DNA of 64,000 nucleotides from Cricetomys ansorgei (Eukaryota > Chordata > Mammalia > Rodentia > Nesomyidae), in assembly GCA_026225945.1 (NCBI GenBank), contig JAMJFZ010001815.1:1857501-1921500 (forward strand), written 5' to 3'. The translations under genes and the position numbers were made by a program. Positions 1 to 11,830 of the stretch are shown piece by piece. Numbering within the stretch: the first letter of the stretch is position 1; the number at the start of each line of letters is the position of its first letter. The notes below the pieces were generated by a model that saw only the letters and a list, made by a program, of their open reading frames with translations, had not been told where the DNA came from and made no database searches.

Positions 1-96
1 ACCGGATCTAAGCAAGAAAACTCCTTCGTACTCAGGTCTGCTCCCTGTGCTCGGCTCCGTCCTTGTTTTGTGGAATTTACTCCTGCCATTTGTTCC

Positions 97-206
97 TTTG
101 TTTTCTCAGATAAGGTTTTGCTATGCAGCCCAGATGGCCTTGAATTTGAGATCCTCCTGCCTCAGACTCCTGAAGGCAACACACCCAACTGCATTCTCAA
201 CCCCTC
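97..206 (-). mobile_element. B1-like SINE fragment, antisense
   Basis: The plus strand carries the antisense B1 pattern: a reverse pol III box region (ggttttgctatgcagccc), then 'ggccttgaatttgagatcctcctgcctcagactcctgaag'-type text matching the reverse of the B1 left half. It is diverged and lacks a clear A-tail, so it is an old, partial copy, possibly the B1 half of a B4. Confidence 0.65.
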
Positions 207-666
207 ACACCAACTGATTCACCTTTCTTGTTGATCTAGGATAGTCACAGATTTGGGTAGAGGAAAAGGATGTGTTTGCAGTTCGTGTCCATTTATAACG
301 ATACCACTCTGAAGAGCTAACTCGCAGTTCTGTGCATAGCTTTGTTAAAAGGAATTAGTATCAGTCGGTTTGCTGAAATTCAAATGTAGCAAGGTGCCTT
401 ATATTTTTATGTGCTACATTTGGTGGCATTACTCATTGGACAAACCCAGACCCGAAAAAATAAAATTCATATTGTTTAATGATATATGGCTATATAAATG
501 CAAATGTCATATATTATCCTGTATTTTTTATGAAAAACTATTGCCACCACCACCAAAATATACTCACTCATGGGATGAATTCTTTGAGAAACAAAAGTTT
601 TAAGTAACTTACTTAAAATATATTAGTAAATAATCTAATGAAATCCCACTATAGGCCACAACAAAT
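207..666. other. Unique intergenic sequence
   Basis: AT-rich non-repetitive DNA. The 77-codon ORF at 370-603 has no recognisable domain and starts at a non-ATG codon. I see no gene, RNA or repeat here. Confidence 0.5.
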
Positions 667-866
667 TCCTTTTTTTAATGATTTATTTATTTTTATTTTA
701 TGTGAATTAGTGTTTTTCCTACATGTATGTCTGTGTGATGGTGTTGGATCTCCTGAAGCTGAAGTTAGACACAGTTGTGAGCCGTCATGTGGGTGCTGAG
801 AGTTGAACCCAGATCCTCTGGAAGAACAGCCAGTGCTCTTTACTGTCGAGCCATCTCTCCAGCCCA
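667..866 (-). mobile_element. B3/B2-type SINE, antisense
   Basis: A T-rich start at 667 (the reverse of the A-tail) leads to a tRNA-derived head, seen antisense as 'gagccatctctccagccc' at about 848-865. The body (gtgggtgctgagagttgaacc, reverse of the B-box region) is typical of B3/B2 elements. Near full length, moderately diverged. Confidence 0.85.
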
Positions 867-977
867 CAGCAAATTCTTACGCCATTAGTTACTGATAATT
901 GGGCTCATGTTGTAATATGGTCAAAATGCTTGTCAAAGTCAATCATATACTTGGCATTCTGACATTTTTCAGTAATG

Positions 978-980
<3 letters not shown>

Positions 981-1013
<33 letters not shown>
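981..1013. repeat. (GT)n microsatellite
   Basis: An uninterrupted TG dinucleotide run directly upstream of an antisense B4-type SINE. Its place at the 3' (tail) side of the SINE suggests it grew from the SINE tail. Confidence 0.95.
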
Positions 1014-1017
<4 letters not shown>

Positions 1018-1018
1018 T

Positions 1019-1240
1019 TACTGGGGATTGAATTTAGGACCTTAAATAGGCTAGGCAAGCACACTACTACTTAGCTTTGTCCCTAGCTGTCTTTCTACCC
1101 TTTCTTCTGCGATGTGGTCCCACTGAACCACAGTTGACCTGAAATCACTTTGTCTTCCAGTCCAAGCACAAAATCCTCCTACTTCAGACTCTTAAACACT
1201 TAGAATTACAGATCTCTGTCACTGTGTTCAAAAGTAGTGC
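1019..1240 (-). mobile_element. B4-type SINE (ID + B1 fusion), antisense
   Basis: The left part (actggggattgaatttagg ... ggctaggcaagcacactac) is the reverse of an ID/tRNA-like head. The right part (cttccagtccaagcac ... cctcctacttcagactctta) is the reverse of a B1 half. This ID-B1 order is the B4 architecture. It is strongly diverged, so old. Confidence 0.7.
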
Positions 1241-2084
1241 AGGTTTCCCCATGAAGAAAACAATACGCTGACTGAGATTCTGACCCATGAACCAGTGCCA
1301 CAGTAATCAGGAATGCCTGCTATACAGCTTCATATGCAAAGGTCTGTGACGATCAACTAACAGTTTATAACATATCCATCTCTTATTTTATGAAATGAAA
1401 ACATTCTATTAAGGATCATAAATCATATAAAACAGAACAACATGTCAAAAAGAAGCTTTATTATGTGAACGCTGGTCTATTGTTAAATAAACCATATGTA
1501 TGCTTCACTAAATAAAATCTTGTAACTTTCCTGCATGATCTGAAAACACTGACAAAGTGGTGAGACTCTTGCATGAACTAGCAGTTTTGAATATTCAACA
1601 TGTGTTGGTACAGGCTGTCTGCTGTGACCCCCGCTCTTCTCTAGGAATGCAAGTTCCTTTGTGAACGGGTATTCAATGGTCATTTCTTAATGAGAAAGTT
1701 AACTCGGTGTAGCTAAGGAAAGAAGCGGAGCGACATTGTATGGAATATAAACATAACTGATTTTACTTGTTATTTTGTGTTGTTCCCCAAATTCCAACCC
1801 ACTAAAATATAAGACAAAGCAAACCTGCGCAAATGCAAGAGAAACAGAGGTAGTATGCAGGCACATCAATGTTAGTTCATTACCAAAGTTTATTTGTGAA
1901 GAATCATATTGTCTGAATAGTTGAAAGGTTATGGCATTTTCTTGTAGAAAGCTATGAGACAGAAAATAAGTGCATCAAAGTTGCAGAGCCGTGCCCAGAG
2001 GTGCAGTACCAGAGCCCCAGTTCCTTGTGAGACAGAAGGAGGACCGAGAGTGCAAGACAAACTGAGCATCTTTTAAAAATAATG
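1241..2084. other. Unique intergenic sequence
   Basis: No recognisable gene or repeat. The 66-codon ORF on the minus strand (1483-1683) is unsupported by any motif. Confidence 0.45.
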
Positions 2085-2530
2085 ATGAACACACAAACAC
2101 ACTACTTCCCTCCTCCTTCTCCTCCCTCCATCCTTGCATACTTCCCCCTTTCCTGCCGATCCCTAATTCACTGCTTCTTCCTCTTCAACTATTGTTACTT
2201 ACATATCCATATAAATGAATGAACATGCAAACACAGCCTGTTGAGTCCATTCAGTGTTTCCTGCATGTGTATGTTTCCAGGGCCGCCCACCTGGTATTAG
2301 ATAATCAATCAGGGGGCTCATCCCTGGGGAATTCTGTCTCCCTCTGTCAGCAGTTGTTAATTGCTTTCAGTTCTTCCTCTCGGGGAGTGCCCCATGAGAG
2401 TCCCCCATCTATGCTGGGCTATCATTTTGGAATTGGTTAGAACTTGTGTAGGCAGCCCTGCTGTGCTTTCATGGATGTAGCTCCCCTGTCATAGCTAGAA
2501 GACACAAAAACACCGCATTTGAGTAACAAC
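2085..2530 (-). mobile_element. L1 3'-end fragment, antisense
   Basis: Pyrimidine-rich sequence (2105-2150) is followed by text beginning at about 2225 that parallels the stretch at 47600-47900 in this window (cctgttgagtccattcagtg; gaccacctggtattagataa; aattggttagaacttgtg). I recognise this as the antisense of a long rodent L1 3' untranslated region. The ORF at 2219-2440 is a by-product. Boundaries are approximate. Confidence 0.5.
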
Positions 2531-3117
2531 TGTTTAGAAACAAGATGTAACAGCGTTATTGGGCTCTCTTTCCCTAGGCTGTGCGCATGAGCGACCGCTG
2601 TGCACATCTCGGGAAACTATAGGTAGGGTTAGAAAAGACACCCACATAGAAGTCTACCAGTCAGTCCAAGAAGACAAATCAAAAGGGATTCAGAACTGTG
2701 GAGGAAAACTTGACCTGGAAAGAAATCCTCTACACTGCCCAAAATAAAGAAGGAAACAGAAAAATGATACAAATAAAGAGTTCTTATACTATGTGTTCAG
2801 GAAGTAAGACAATCTGAAACAACAACAAAACCTTAAGAAACTGGGGTAAGATAGTCCAGAAAAAAGACTGACTAGTTGTACTGTTGAGGCCTAGCCGTAT
2901 CATATACAGATATCCGTCCCTTACTTTCAGGGAAACTTTCACTTCCGCCCAAGGACTCTTTAAAACCAGCTTTCCAGTAAGGACGTGCACCTCATCTGTT
3001 GAATGACCTTTGACTAAGCAAGTTCCAGATCCCCTATACGGGAAAAATTTCCACCCAGAAAACAATGAAGAAGAAGGATAGCCTGTCTGCCTGTGCAAAA
3101 AAATCTGAAAATACACC
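2531..3117. other. Unassigned sequence
   Basis: No convincing repeat or gene. Minus-strand ORF 2784-3185 (133 codons) runs partly into the adjacent LTR and shows no domain. Confidence 0.4.
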
Positions 3118-3488
3118 TGCTTAGTCACTGTTCCATTGCTGTGAAGAGACACTTTGACCAGGGTAACTCTTATAAAAGAAAACATTTGACTGGGGGCTGG
3201 CTCCGAGTTTCAAAGGGTGAGTCTATAGCATTACAGCAAGGAGTGTGGCGGTGCACCGGAAGGCATGGTTCTGGAGAAGCAGCTGAGAGTTCTACATCTT
3301 GACCCACAGGTAGGCAGAAAGAGAGGCTGGTCTTGGTGTGACCTTCTGAAACCTCTGAGCTCATCCCCAGTGACACATCTCCTCCATCAAGGTCACTCCC
3401 CTGATCCTTCCAGAACAGTTCACCAACTGGAGACTAAGCATTCTAATTTGTGAGCCTTGAGGAGCCATTCCTATTCAAACCACTTCAG
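3118..3488 (-). mobile_element. MT-like MaLR LTR, antisense
   Basis: Opens with the reverse of an MT LTR 3' end (ttagtcactgttccattgct, gtgaagagacac) and runs through 'gaagcagctgagagttctac' and 'cacatctcctccatcaagg' to a TG-side terminus near 'tattcaaaccacttca'. A second, similar copy lies at 25200-25577 in the same orientation. It is a solo LTR-sized fragment of the rodent ERVL-MaLR group. The ORFs across it are incidental. Confidence 0.75.
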
Positions 3489-4309
3489 CCCCCTTTTTCT
3501 TTCTTTCCTATAAACGCCCTCCACCAAAAAGTTAGAGAGGCAAATTGGAGTCTCTTTCCTTAGTAGCTTTCTTTCCAATTGGGCTCAGAGTAAAGCTCAT
3601 TATTTGTTTGCTTGCTGTTGCTGTTGTTATGGCAATAGTTTCTAGGCATATTTCATCAGGAATAGCAAAGATGAGGCTCTATCACTGTCAAAAAGCAGTT
3701 TGATTGATGACAAGGGAAAGCTGTGTCTTCCTATATTCTGGACATGACTAAGAATCTACAGAGAGTAGTTGTCAGAACATGCCTGCCAATATATACCCCC
3801 CTTGACAAACGGGTTATTTTTAGTTGTTTTTAAGAAACAGTGTATGTAGGAGAAGCTCCTAACATAGAGAGACAATTATCCATTTGCGAGGGGAGTGGCC
3901 ATATTTGCAGGAGCATCTCCCTCTCTGTACTAGGAAAGGAATAAGTCACAAGATACTTAGTAGTGGAGAAGGACCTCACTTAAATCCACAGAACAAGATT
4001 TACTCACTCATAATCCTTCCCTACCCCTTCTGATACTCCCTATACACCCCACATTCTTCCTCTCGTCCTCTCTTTAATCCCATAATGCCATATAGGCAGA
4101 GATCTAGGCCACCTCTTTGATATCTAGCCCTGGTCTTGCGTATCTTCTATAGATATATGATGTATCTATGTTAATATATATTTATACTTCCTTCTTAATC
4201 AGCTTTATCTATACACACCAGGATTAAGAAATTAGAGATAGATAGGTTTTTCTTCCTCCACAAAAGAATGAAATGACCACTTATAAGAGTAAACTGGAAA
4301 ATACGTAAA
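3489..4309. other. Unique intergenic sequence
   Basis: Mixed-complexity DNA with no identified gene or repeat. A block at about 3600-3730 looks complex and non-repetitive, but nothing in it identifies a function. Confidence 0.45.
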
Positions 4310-4335
4310 AGTGTGTGTGTCCAGGTGTGTGTGTG

Positions 4336-4375
<40 letters not shown>
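4310..4375. repeat. (GT)n-(GA)n compound microsatellite
   Basis: Two short GT runs (4311-4334) pass directly into a GA run (about 4335-4375) with one AAAG interruption. The Leu/Ser-rich ORF on the minus strand here is only its translation. Confidence 0.95.
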
Positions 4376-4376
<1 letters not shown>

Positions 4377-6101
4377 CGCTCTAAGTACCCCTAAGGGAAT
4401 GATGCTTAATATACAAAATGAATTACACACCGTAATGGAGGACATGAGCTTACAGTGAGCACTACTGTGGGTGATGACTGGAAGAAACAAGAAGAGCCCT
4501 AGATAAACAGATGTGGCTGCTCCTGTGAAGCTGCGGAGAGGGTACACTAACTTCTTTCCCTGTACTTGGTGTACCTAGATGAGGAGAGACTACCACAAAG
4601 ATCCACACATCGAATCACACTAACCCCATTTCACGTTCCTGCTTTGACACTGTCAGACTGTAGAGGTGCTGTCAGCATGATATGGTGATGGCTCAGCATT
4701 TAATAAAATGTTCTTCTGTGCTATTTTAAGAGCAAACCAAGGTGCATGAACTATATGACAGTACGAAGTGAACTCTGTAACCATAAAAGTAACTTTAAGG
4801 TGATTAAGGAACTGGCGTCCATCTGGAAGGAAGTTTTCATGGACAAGTGGAAGGGTTTTGATTTAAGTTAGAGATTTTTATCATGACATCACTGGTGTTT
4901 TTTTTTTTTTCTTTTTAAGCTCAAGGAGACAGTGATGCTCTAAGTTGATTGAATCAGAGCTCTCAGAATAAAATGATAGATGAAATCAGACAAATTGATT
5001 TCTAGTTTCTAGTGCAGGCCACTGGTGAGGTATGATTGCCAAAAATAATAATGAGGTTCTGGGCTGCATTAATTAAAATATAGCACCTTCTCAGCAGATA
5101 CCATGATCTGGCGCATGATTGGGTAGCTCGCACATGGTGCTCGGAGGAGCAGATTTTGCCTGGGAGTAGGAAGAGGAGCTGGTGCAGAGGCAAGTGAGAA
5201 AGAAGACAGGACTCTCAATCGGGTACGGTAGGAGATCTGACAGAGATGTTACAATATGTCTTGGACACAAGTGATCTTATCTTTCACCTACTAGCACACG
5301 CATCTCCTGCAAGTGGCGCTTCTAAGATTCATGGCACATTGTGATCCCTTCTCTTAGAACTGTGATTGGTCAAACAAAGACCCTTCACCACAGATGCCAT
5401 TCACCCGGTCAAGTGCCTTCCTAAGTTCGCCAATCTCTACCAGCCATTCAACCCCAGGGACCATCCTGCAGCCGTCACCATTAATGGGGTGCTGTGATGT
5501 CTGCATCTTTACTCCATCCTTTACTAGAACAGATACTGTGTGGCATAAACAATCTGTAATCCAGAGCTGCTGAGGTACATGCACACGATTCAGTAGCTTC
5601 TTATGACCTCTGGACACAACGTGTGCCACCTGCTGAAGTACACAAGAACACAAATGAGGTAAAGAATGAAAACAGAAACACTTAGAGAAAATGGCAATAC
5701 TCCAAAATCTATTGCCTGTTATTTTTAAATAAAGTCTGTTCTTTTTGCCCTTTCTACTAATGCTGATGTGTATGTGATGACTCCGGGAGCAGGATACGAA
5801 ACATAGCAATGCAGTTGTAGTTTAAGTATAGTCAAGTAGTTGGTGAAACTCTGGAAGAAGGACTAGGTGGTAGATGTTAGAAGAATAAAAGAAGGGATGG
5901 ACAGATGTCAAGGTTTGTGGGAGTATGTGGGTAAAGGCTCCAGACTGCAGGCAACTATGGCAACCTTGGTTTGCACTGAGTATCAAACTCTGACCTCTTC
6001 TTGCTATGGAAATCTTTTCCTATGCTTACGTGGAATACTAGAAAGGTGTTTCTCCAGTGGCCAGATGTTTATTTACTAAAGTCAGTTATGCATATACATA
6101 T

Positions 6102-6103
<2 letters not shown>
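4376..6103. other. Unique intergenic sequence
   Basis: No exon, SINE or LTR recognised. It contains a 151-codon minus-strand ORF (5354-5809) in ordinary-composition DNA, without motif or codon signature that I can support. Confidence 0.4.
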
Positions 6104-6179
<76 letters not shown>

Positions 6180-6192
6180 ACACACACACACA
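6104..6192. repeat. (CA)n-(TA)n-(CA)n compound microsatellite
   Basis: CA repeats flank a central run of about 22 TA dinucleotides (6133-6177). The TA core is prone to cruciform formation and breakage. Confidence 0.97.
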
Positions 6193-6317
6193 TGTTCTTT
6201 TACAAAAGGACCTTCTTCCAGGGTTAATCTCATCTACGGTTTCTCATAATAGCTGTTCTGAAAGTGGCAGATATATTACAGAGAGGCATAGTTTGAAGTC
6301 AACAGTAGTCAATGAAG

Positions 6318-6375
6318 ATGCTCAACTGTGCCTCTCTTCATGCTCGATGGTGCATGAAGAGGCATAGTTGAGCAT
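6318..6375. repeat. Inverted repeat / hairpin
   Basis: The left arm 6318-6343 (atgctcaactgtgcc...) pairs with the right arm 6352-6375 (...ggcatagttgagcat), with one mismatch and a 2-nt bulge around an 8-nt loop. A third partial copy of the right-arm sequence (agaggcatagttt) lies at 6282-6295. The stem is about 24 bp. It could be a foldback duplication or a miRNA-like precursor; there is no evidence for expression. Confidence 0.8.
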
Positions 6376-6465
6376 ATTTTATTATATTAAATAATATAAT
6401 ATGTTATTGTTTAATAATAATATAAACATTATATTTATATATTTATTTATTTATATTATAAATAG
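6376..6465. repeat. AT-rich low-complexity tract
   Basis: Nearly pure A/T with irregular AATA and ATTT units directly after the hairpin. Confidence 0.85.
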
Positions 6466-6502
6466 GACTACTAAAAGTCTGTGATCAATCAAGAATAATT
6501 AG

Positions 6503-6735
6503 GTTTGTGTCTGGAGAGACAGCTAGTGGTTAAGAGCATTTGCTGCTCATGTAGAGAACCTGTGTTTAATTCTGAGCACCTACACGGTGTCTCAGAATCA
6601 ATCGTATCCGTATTCCCAGTTTCAGGGAATCCTAGTTCCTTTTTGGACCTCCAGCAGCACCAGCCACATACATGGTACACATACATGCATCTAGGCCAAA
6701 CACTCATCCATATCAAATAAAATAAATAAATATTT
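6503..6735 (+). mobile_element. B3/B2-type SINE, sense
   Basis: A tRNA-like head (gtctggagagacagctagtgg, ttaagagcatttgctgctc) is followed by a B3-like body (ttggacctccagcagcacc; catacatggtacacatacat) and an AATAAATA tail at 6718-6733. Diverged but nearly complete. Confidence 0.8.
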
Positions 6736-8254
6736 TAAATGTTAAAATATAGAAAAAGAATAACGGAGTCTAAAATTCAGGTGTTTTGAAACTTATTTTG
6801 CGACTGAAACTTCTTTTACCATTGTGTTCATGCGCACAGTACATTCTGCTCATCATAACCCTGCGTCATCTATATTCCCTCTCACTCCTGTTGGCCTCTC
6901 TCTTCCATTAAGTATATTTCCCACACCACGGCTTCTGTTGTTTTGACCCAGTGAGTTTAACTAGGCTTTCAACTACCCACTGGAGCCTGCTATGCTTTTC
7001 AGTGAGTACACAGCTGGAGAGGAGGACTACCTATTCCCCAGAATCCATTGGTAGCCAACAATTTATCAGGAAACTGTGGGACCCCTCAAGGCCCTTCCCA
7101 ACATATGACTGAATGTTGATGGTCCAAGTTCTATGTAGGCCCACCGCAGACAGCCACAGGTGTGCTAACTTTGTGACTGCCATGACTGTGCTGTGTCCAT
7201 AAGACAGCATTTCACAGAATCCTTATATTCTGGCTCTTTCATGTTTTCAACTCCCTCTTACATGATGTTTTCTGAGCCTTAGTAGGGTAATATAAGTGCC
7301 CTGTTTAGACTAAGCACTCAGCCGTGACTTATTCTCAGCATCATAAGAAGCCATGAAGCTCTGCATTTACAAGTATTCATTGCAAAGGAAGATTTCTCTA
7401 AGCAGTGGTGAGAGGAACACTTGTCTATAGGTCTAAACATAAATATTTAGAATTTATTTTTGGCAATTAAGCTAAACAATAGTAAGTTTTCTCCATAGGG
7501 CTTAAGACCTTCTGAGCCCTGCCTTTTTGCCAAATTCACAGTACTAGGCATGAATTCCTTGTGGAGCAGGCATCAGTTCAGTCAGACAGAGGCTGTTTAT
7601 CCTACAATGTTTGGCCACTATTGTACCAGTAAGCACATCTTGCCTGGCAGGTTGCTTTTGTAGATTGTAAGTTTCACAGCTGGATAAGATTGCTGATGCC
7701 TCAAAACTTAATTGTTTTTAGTGGTACTATTAAACTTCATCACCTCTTTTAGCTAAATATTGAGTTTTAACTTTGTTTTTTTGTCAAAAAGTACACTTGA
7801 CATTCATTTATATATACGCACATGCAAATAAGCAAACAAAACGTTGTTTAATCTTATTATGAATAATGCTCATCAAAAATTTGTTTTACTCTGTTACTTG
7901 CTTAAATGATCCATAAGCTCATTTTCCAATGTCTAGGTGACATAGCTGAATTTCCATATAACCTTAATCATGTTATTTTTCAGAAGAGAATGCCTGTGGG
8001 GCAGGAGTTAGTCCTCACATGTCCTGGTCAAAATTGACTGTCAAAGTGATTCTGGCTGGCCTATAATCTCATTATAGTCTACCTTCATGTAAATAGCCAC
8101 ATGCTTCAGTGCCATGATGGTTGATAGTTGCTATGGCAGCAACTGGAATGAACAATAAATAGTAAAGAAACAGAAACAAAACACAAAAAAACAAAGGTAT
8201 GTCTGAAGTCATAATTACCAATTCCGAGAAAACAAAAAAAAGGGATCTTATTCC
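6736..8254. other. Unique intergenic sequence
   Basis: No gene or repeat that I can name. Ordinary AT-rich composition. Confidence 0.4.
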
Positions 8255-8690
8255 CATTATGTTCTAGTTTCAGTCTGTTGCTGTGTTAAAACAGTAAACA
8301 AAATAGCCTAGTGAAAGAAAGGGTTTATATGGCTTACACTTCAAGATCACAGCTCACCACTGAGGAAAATCATGGCAAGCACTCAAGGCAGAAACCAGGA
8401 AGCAAGAGTCAGGGAGGAAGTCTGCTCACTGACTCCATTTCTGGCTTTCTCAGTGGCTCTCTTGAATAGCTTTCTTATACAGCACAGGACCACTGGCCCA
8501 AGAAATGGCATTAATGAGCCATAGTGTTCTAGGCCTTTCCACATTAATAAAGACAACTGAGACAATTTCTCACAGATGTGTCTGCAAACCACCCTGATAA
8601 AAAACATTATTCAATTGAAACTCCTACTTTTCAGATGATTCTAGGCTATGTCACATGGACATTAACTGGGACATCTTCATTAACCTGTCT
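8255..8690 (-). mobile_element. LTR-like dispersed repeat, antisense
   Basis: Shares its layout with copies at 10851, 12421, 19733, 20196 and 63072 in this window: 'gttgctgtgttaaaac' then 'aaagggtttatatggctta', 'ttcttatacagcacaggacca' and 'ccacattaat'. I take it as a rodent ERVL/MaLR-group LTR fragment, exact family unassigned. Confidence 0.6.
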
Positions 8691-9799
8691 TCCTCTTCAT
8701 TTCTTTTTATTTTAATCTATGACCTCCTGATCTCCAGAGAAGGAACAAGTTGATCTGTAAATTTATCTCCCTGGTTTCCTATCTTTGGCCAAGAACAAAG
8801 TTCCTTCATTACTCAATTGATGCTCTATCTTTCTATTTATTATACTATTCCCAAAGGAAATAAGGGGCCCAATTTGAGTGTACAAATAGGTAAAAAGGCT
8901 ATGAAGTTCATAGGGTTTCAGTGTTGATCCAAAACCCATGACATAATGCTCATTCTATTACACACAAAATTATGCACAAAAGCACCCAACACTGGAAATT
9001 CCCATCAGTCTAAAAGAACACTCTATATCAAGTAGAGAATATGATTATGTCAGCTGAGGCATTACATTGCTCTGAAATCTAGATTTAGTTGGTTGTAGTA
9101 ACCCTCCCACACTGAAACACCTTTCCCGAGCTTTACACAATTTCTAATCTTCATGCTTTGATTCTACAAACTCCCATGTGCTTACTTCCTAGATTTCACC
9201 TAAAATATTTTCTCCAAACTGATATAAAACATTAGGAAAATTTCTGCCCCAGTAATAATAGGAGTAAAAACAGAGATAGTATAAGAACTCCTCCCAAATC
9301 TGTTTTAATTCTGGTCCTTTTTTCTTGAGAATTTTATATATGTATAGAATAAAATGTGAAATATAGAATAAAATGTAGAATGAAATATGAAATATGGAAT
9401 GAAAAATGAAATATTCATGTGCCAATTCCCTCCTGCAGTTGCTGCTATACCCTTCTAATATGTTCTACCATCACCTTCCTATCATATTATTTGATGACCC
9501 CTAAGTTTTTGAGGGTGTTCCTGCAGATAGGTCATCTTGGAAAAGCTTTAAGGAAGGTTTCATTTCTCTCAAGAAGTGTAGAAGGGGAGAAACAGTGCAG
9601 GAAAGGGGCTGGGGTGGAGGAAGTGTGGGGCAAGTTTGTAGGGGACAACACCAAAAGAGACAGCACAATCTCTTCCTATCAGAATTAGATTCTCTGTCAG
9701 GTATCTAATGTAGGCCAGGGTCCAATAATTTTCCACTTGTCATGAAGGTGTCATTTTTCAAATAAGTTGCTTCTCTATGTAAGATATGGATTAGTGACC
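8691..9799. other. Unique intergenic sequence
   Basis: No gene recognised. At 9340-9415 there is a short degenerate tandem of GAAATATGGAATGAAA-like units. Confidence 0.45.
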
Positions 9800-9885
9800 A
9801 TTTTTTGTTGTTGCTGTTTTTTGTTGTTTTTGTTGCTGTTGTGGTGTGTGTGTGGTGTGTGTGTGTGTGTGTGTGTGTGTGTGCA
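9800..9885. repeat. (TTG/TTTG)n and (GT)n simple repeats
   Basis: T-rich GTT units at 9800-9840 pass into GT repeats at 9841-9884, ending at gcacgcac. The His/Thr-rich ORFs on the minus strand are translations of this repeat. Confidence 0.95.
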
Positions 9886-10518
9886 CGCACTCATGTGTGT
9901 GCATGCACCATCCTCTGGGGTTTTGTTCTTGATGTGGAAGTAAGAAGGGAGAGATATAATTTGATATGATTTGAATGAATATGAGTGAATATGAATAGGC
10001 ACACTGCATACACTGTTTTAAGAGGAGGACTGCACTTCAGTGGGTAACAGGTTATGAATTAAGAGCTTCAGAAGAAATCATTCCTTTTACCCTGGTGTTC
10101 CTGTCTACTTCAAAACCATATAATCACTCAAAATACTTCTGAATACAATTTGTTACTGTGGTTTTCCTGTCAAATTACAAAACTACGATTTAGGTTATGA
10201 CTATTAATTAGCTTTAGCTTTGATTCTAGCACTAGACAATATTTAATTCCATTAAATTAAATGAGTGTACTAATCTTCCAATTTTGAAGAATTGTATTAA
10301 TACATGTTTTTTATTGTTTTGACACAGATTGACCATCCACTGAGTGCTAAGTTTTATTGGATAAGCCAACACATTAAAGTTGTGTTCCTCAATCCATGAA
10401 GAAAAACTAAGAGAGAGAACATATAAGGTACATGAACAAATAACATACTTTCCAGTATGTGGAAGCTACCCTTAATAGAAGGAAGTAAGTCTTACTAATT
10501 ATAATGATGATTCTAATT
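9886..10518. other. Unique intergenic sequence
   Basis: AT-rich DNA with no feature recognised. Confidence 0.4.
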
Positions 10519-10850
10519 AATGCTGTGGTTTCAAGAAATGTCCTCCAAAGGCCCATGTGTTGAGAGGTGTGGTAGAAACTTTAAAATGTGGGGCTTATTT
10601 AGAGACCATGTCATTGGGTGCATGTTCGGTATTAAGGGTCCGCTAGAACCCCAGCTTCATTTTCTTACTATCTTTTATTTTCCCACTATGAGGTAAATAT
10701 TTTGCTCTTTCCCACACATTTTTCCATGCTCTTCTGCCTTTCCACAGATCTCTAATCAACCAGACAAATTGGTTGTGTACTGAAATGCTCCTAGCTGTGA
10801 GCGAAAATGAAACTTTGCTTTTCAAAATTTAAATGCCCTAGATTTATGGC
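10519..10850 (+). mobile_element. ORR1-like MaLR LTR fragment, sense
   Basis: Begins 'atgctgtggtttcaagaaat' then 'cctccaaaggcccatgtgtt', the typical MaLR LTR start with a gtcc(c)ccaaaggccca core, followed by 'gagaccatgtcattgggtgc' and a 'gtgagcgaaaatgaaac' segment near the 3' part. Diverged. Confidence 0.55.
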
Positions 10851-11230
10851 AGTGTATTGGTTTTCTATTGTTACAATAAAACACCATTACCAAAAGCAAC
10901 TTGTGGATGAAAGGGTTTATTTCAGTTTGTAACTAAAGGAACTCAAGGCAGGAACTCAAGGCAGGAATCTTGGGGCAGGAACTGCAGCAGAAGCCATGAG
11001 GGAACACTGCTTTACAAACTTTGCTCTCATGTTTTGTTCAATCTGTTTTCTTATACGCCCCACTACCGGCTACCCAGGGGTAGCATAGCTCACTGTGGGC
11101 TAGGCCATTACAAATCAATCATTAATCAGGAAAATTCTCCCACAGTCTTGCCTATAGTTCATTTTTGGAGCATTTTTGCATTTGAGTTTCCTTCCTCTCA
11201 GCTTGTAACAAGTTGACAAAATTCTAGGCA
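10851..11230 (-). mobile_element. LTR-like dispersed repeat, antisense
   Basis: Same family as 8255-8690: 'ttttctattgttacaataaa', 'gaaagggtttatttcagttt', 'caatcattaatcaggaaaat' and 'cagcttgtaacaagttgaca'. It abuts the ORR1-like LTR on its left and continues into a diagnostic internal-type stretch on its right. Confidence 0.65.
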
Positions 11231-11830
11231 CCACAAAGAAACTGTTTTCAACTTAAGACACAAACGTATCATTATTCAACTAAAACTTTTGTTTTCTCAT
11301 TTGTCCCAAGCAGTCAGGTTAATACTAATATAACAATATAAAACGCTCCATTTTAAGTCCTACAGCCTTTAAAATTCAAAGTTTAAACGTTCAATTTCTT
11401 TAAAATATCCAAAGTCTCTTTCAAAGTTCAAAGATTCTCTAAAATATCCAGTCTCCCTAAAACTCCAAAGTCTCTATAAAATTCTAAGCGTCTTAAGTAT
11501 GGGCTTCTCTGAAAAAAAAAAAAAAATCAAAAACAAGTTAAATACTTTCTTCCTCCTACAGAGAAAATCCAGGCCACAGTCACAAGTCAAAGCAAAATCA
11601 AACTTCAACAGTGTAAGAAATTCAATGCTTGCTGCCTGGGGCCAACTCAAACTTCAGTGGGCACCAAAGGGCCTTGACTGTGCCCCTTCTCTGGTTCCAT
11701 CATCTTCAACACAAATATTTTGGCATATAGGCTTAGGCTGGCTCCACTCTATAGTGGATTTAAATCCAATTTCTGTCTCTCTGTTTATTAAAGGGAGGAA
11801 ATTAGAATATTGTGTTTTCTTCTAGATTAC
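11231..11830 (-). mobile_element. Probable internal region of the adjoining LTR element, antisense
   Basis: Carries irregular 20-25-bp reiterations of 'ccaaagtctct' (11400-11490), a poly-A run at 11513-11526, then 'tccaggccacagtcacaagtc'-like text. This order (LTR, reiterated tccaaagtctct, cacagtcacaa) is one I associate with a common rodent ERV-like repeat. The family is unresolved, and the 108-codon ORF is incidental. Confidence 0.4.

Noticed and set aside
2784..3376. ORFs of 133, 69 and 68 codons around 3 kb
   Set aside because: They overlap the MT-like LTR or its edge and have no domains.
5354..5809. 151-codon minus-strand ORF as a gene
   Set aside because: No domain, no splice or promoter context, no sign of codon bias. 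Length is within chance for 64 kb of six-frame sequence.
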